Under the pieces are notes generated by a model, which saw only the letters and a program-made list of their open reading frames with translations, had not been told where the DNA came from and made no database searches. Of a DNA stretch of 64,000 nt, positions 62,728 through 64,000 are shown one piece after another. The DNA comes from Providencia hangzhouensis (GTDB lineage: Bacteria; Pseudomonadota; Gammaproteobacteria; Enterobacterales; Enterobacteriaceae): NCBI RefSeq assembly GCF_029193595.2, contig NZ_CP135052.1:4451966-4515965 (forward strand). The letters run 5' to 3'. A program made the position numbers and the translations under genes. Each line of letters starts with the position of its first letter. Position 1 is the stretch's first letter.

Positions 62728-63050
62728 AACTTATCCAATGCTTCCGTGATCTGTTGATTGTCCAGATTAGCGACCCCTTTCCTTACCAATACCACAAAAT
62801 CCATTGAAGGCAACTCATGTTGATGCAGACGAAAATATTCACGCGCTAACCGTTTAATACGATTTCGCTCATGAGCTCGTTTAACATTTTTTTTGGCGAT
62901 GGTAAGACCGATGCGGGGATGCCCCAGCTCGTTTAGGCGACCAAGGATTGTTATCTCTGGGGAACTCGCCCTCTGCGGCTGCTTAAAGACATTATCGAAA
63001 TGCCTGGGAGTTAACAAACGTAACTCCCGGGTAAAAGCGAGCGTAACCAC
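62691..63050 (-). CDS. rnpA: Ribonuclease P protein component
   Basis: 119 aa from GTG at 63050. Protein subunit of RNase P, which trims tRNA 5' leaders. The RNR signature lies in [22 protein letters not shown]; strongly basic. Between rpmH and yidD, the conserved order. Confidence 0.98.
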   Translation of the reverse strand: MVTLAFTRELRLLTPRHFDNVFKQPQRASSPEITILGRLNELGHPRIGLTIAKKNVKRAHERNRIKRLAREYFRLHQHELPSMDFVVLVRKGVANLDNQQITEALDKLWRRHRRLAQKS

Positions 63051-63071
63051 TTGAATAGAGGGCTAGCTTTA

Positions 63072-63227
<156 letters not shown>

Positions 63228-63327
63228 CTAACTTTTAAATTTATTACTGATTCAGTAAACGCGTTGGCAACCAGTGGAAACTGATTTACACCTGTGCCTC
63301 TATCGCAACAATATAGAAAGAGGCAGG

Positions 63328-63357
63328 ATTGTAATAAAACATAGGGGGTCACGTCAA
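63328..63357 (-). promoter_or_regulatory. Sigma-70 promoter for rpmH
   Basis: Minus strand: -35 TTGACG (63357-63352), 18-bp spacer, -10 TACAAT (63333-63328), about 110 bp before rpmH. Inferred. Confidence 0.6.
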
Positions 63358-64000
63358 TGAAATGACGCAATCAAACCACTTTTATTTATAGCCTGGCTGA
63401 CCGGTTTGCCGACATATGTTGTGACAGCCGACGAATGATTACATCCGCATACTGGCTGAAAACCTGCTTTTGCCCCCGCCCTGCCTAACATTAACGTTAA
63501 AATAGAGCGATATAGCCCAACAAGTTTACCTCAGTTTCGTGTAAAAATCACATCAGTACTGTACACAGGGAGGAAGATTATACGGACTCCGCCCCAAAGC
63601 GCAAGGATCTTCAAGAGATCTAAAAATATTTTTTGATCATACAGAATATTTACCGTAAATCGTCTAAAGTTATCCCCAGCATGTGGAAAAATGACAGCAA
63701 ATTAAGATAACCCGGTCTATTTCTTCTTTATAACGGGTGCCTTATCACATTTACCTGTGGATAAAAAGCATAAAAACTGTGTAAAAGAATGGAGATCTCT
63801 GACTAATTTTGCGGTATGATCGCAGGTCTATTTCTGATCTAACGATCGGCAATATGCAGTAAGTAAGAGTTAATCTAAAACATTTTTGGGTCATGCTACT
63901 ACATGCTATTAAACTACATGCGATTAAAAGTAAGCCCGAGAAATTTCTTTGTTTACATCCGTACTTCTTGTTCCATTGACCTTGTTTAGGGGAGTCCAAC
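63358..64000 (+). promoter_or_regulatory. rpmH-dnaA intergenic region with DnaA boxes; dnaA itself begins beyond the window
   Basis: About 640 bp without a credible ORF. DnaA-box matches: TGTGGATAA at 63756-63764 (perfect), TGTGGAAAA at 63682-63690 and TTATCCCCA at 63670-63678 (one mismatch). Several GATC sites lie between 63600 and 63860, as in the E. coli dnaA promoter. The window ends in TTAGGGGAGTCCAAC, with GGGGAG well placed to serve a start codon at 64001. This is the dnaA control region, not oriC, which lies elsewhere in enterobacteria. Confidence 0.75.

Noticed and set aside
63751..63999. 82-codon minus-strand ORF before dnaA
   Set aside because: No SD, no recognisable protein features, and it covers the DnaA boxes and promoter region; a chance frame.
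63358..64000. Chromosomal origin oriC
   Set aside because: DnaA boxes and GATC sites are present, but the setting between rpmH and dnaA is the dnaA promoter region; in enterobacteria oriC lies near mnmG/mioC, and no cluster of AT-rich 13-mers with several perfect boxes is seen.

Overview
The window looks like chromosomal DNA from a low-GC member of the Enterobacterales, most likely Morganellaceae and probably Providencia. This is inferred from gene content, from gene order, and from protein sequences that resemble E. coli homologues throughout but sit in AT-rich DNA. No insertion sequence, prophage, tRNA, rRNA or CRISPR array was seen.

Layout: (1) 1-7.3 kb, minus-strand LPS outer-core operon: waaQ, waaG, waaP, a GT8 glycosyltransferase, the O-antigen ligase waaL, a second GT8, and a GT4 cut by the window edge. 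(2) 7.4-14 kb, conserved housekeeping block: rpmG, rpmB, radC, coaBC, dut, slmA, pyrE, rph, yicC. (3) 14.4-18.1 kb, an accessory catabolic unit: ACS-type MFS transporter, RraA-family aldolase, C-N hydrolase and GntR regulator, with matching operators upstream of the transporter and of the regulator. (4) 18.1-23.4 kb, nucleoside salvage (xapB-like transporter, EamA transporter, purine nucleoside phosphorylase), a divergent ROK regulator, and thiM. (5) 23.5-28.5 kb, envelope sugar modification: waaY, ugd, UDP-glucuronate 4-epimerase, and an LtaS-like sulfatase-fold transferase. (6) 28.6-32.8 kb, selenocysteine and formate dehydrogenase maturation: selB, selA, fdhE. (7) 32.8-36.2 kb, an AT-rich accessory patch: a 23-residue membrane peptide, a LysR regulator broken at a 10-A tract, a small lipoprotein, and a calcineurin-like phosphoesterase with a duplicated C-terminal domain. 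(8) 36.3-43.7 kb, hexuronate/mannonate catabolism: uxuA and uxuR facing rspA, rspB, ydfJ, ydfI, with clustered TTGGTTAACCAA operators between them. (9) 43.8-51.1 kb, oxalate catabolism: frc, oxc, an AEC transporter, a divergent second frc, and a tandem-domain nitrilase. (10) 51.8-57.4 kb, the selenocysteine formate dehydrogenase fdoGHI with divergent fdhD. (11) 57.4-59.2 kb, a hipBA toxin-antitoxin operon behind four operators spaced exactly 28 bp. (12) 59.3-64 kb, mnmE, yidC, yidD, rnpA, rpmH, and the dnaA upstream region with DnaA boxes.

Several blocks depend on each other. selA, selB, fdhE and fdhD all serve FdoGHI, whose catalytic subunit is read through an in-frame UGA. ugd and the 4-epimerase would supply UDP-GlcA and UDP-GalA to the LPS core built by the waa operon, and waaY adds a second core heptose kinase away from that operon. 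The least explained parts are the 14-18 kb catabolic unit, the phosphoesterase patch at 33-36 kb, the paralogous frc with its half-dead tandem nitrilase, and the 28-bp-phased hip operator array.
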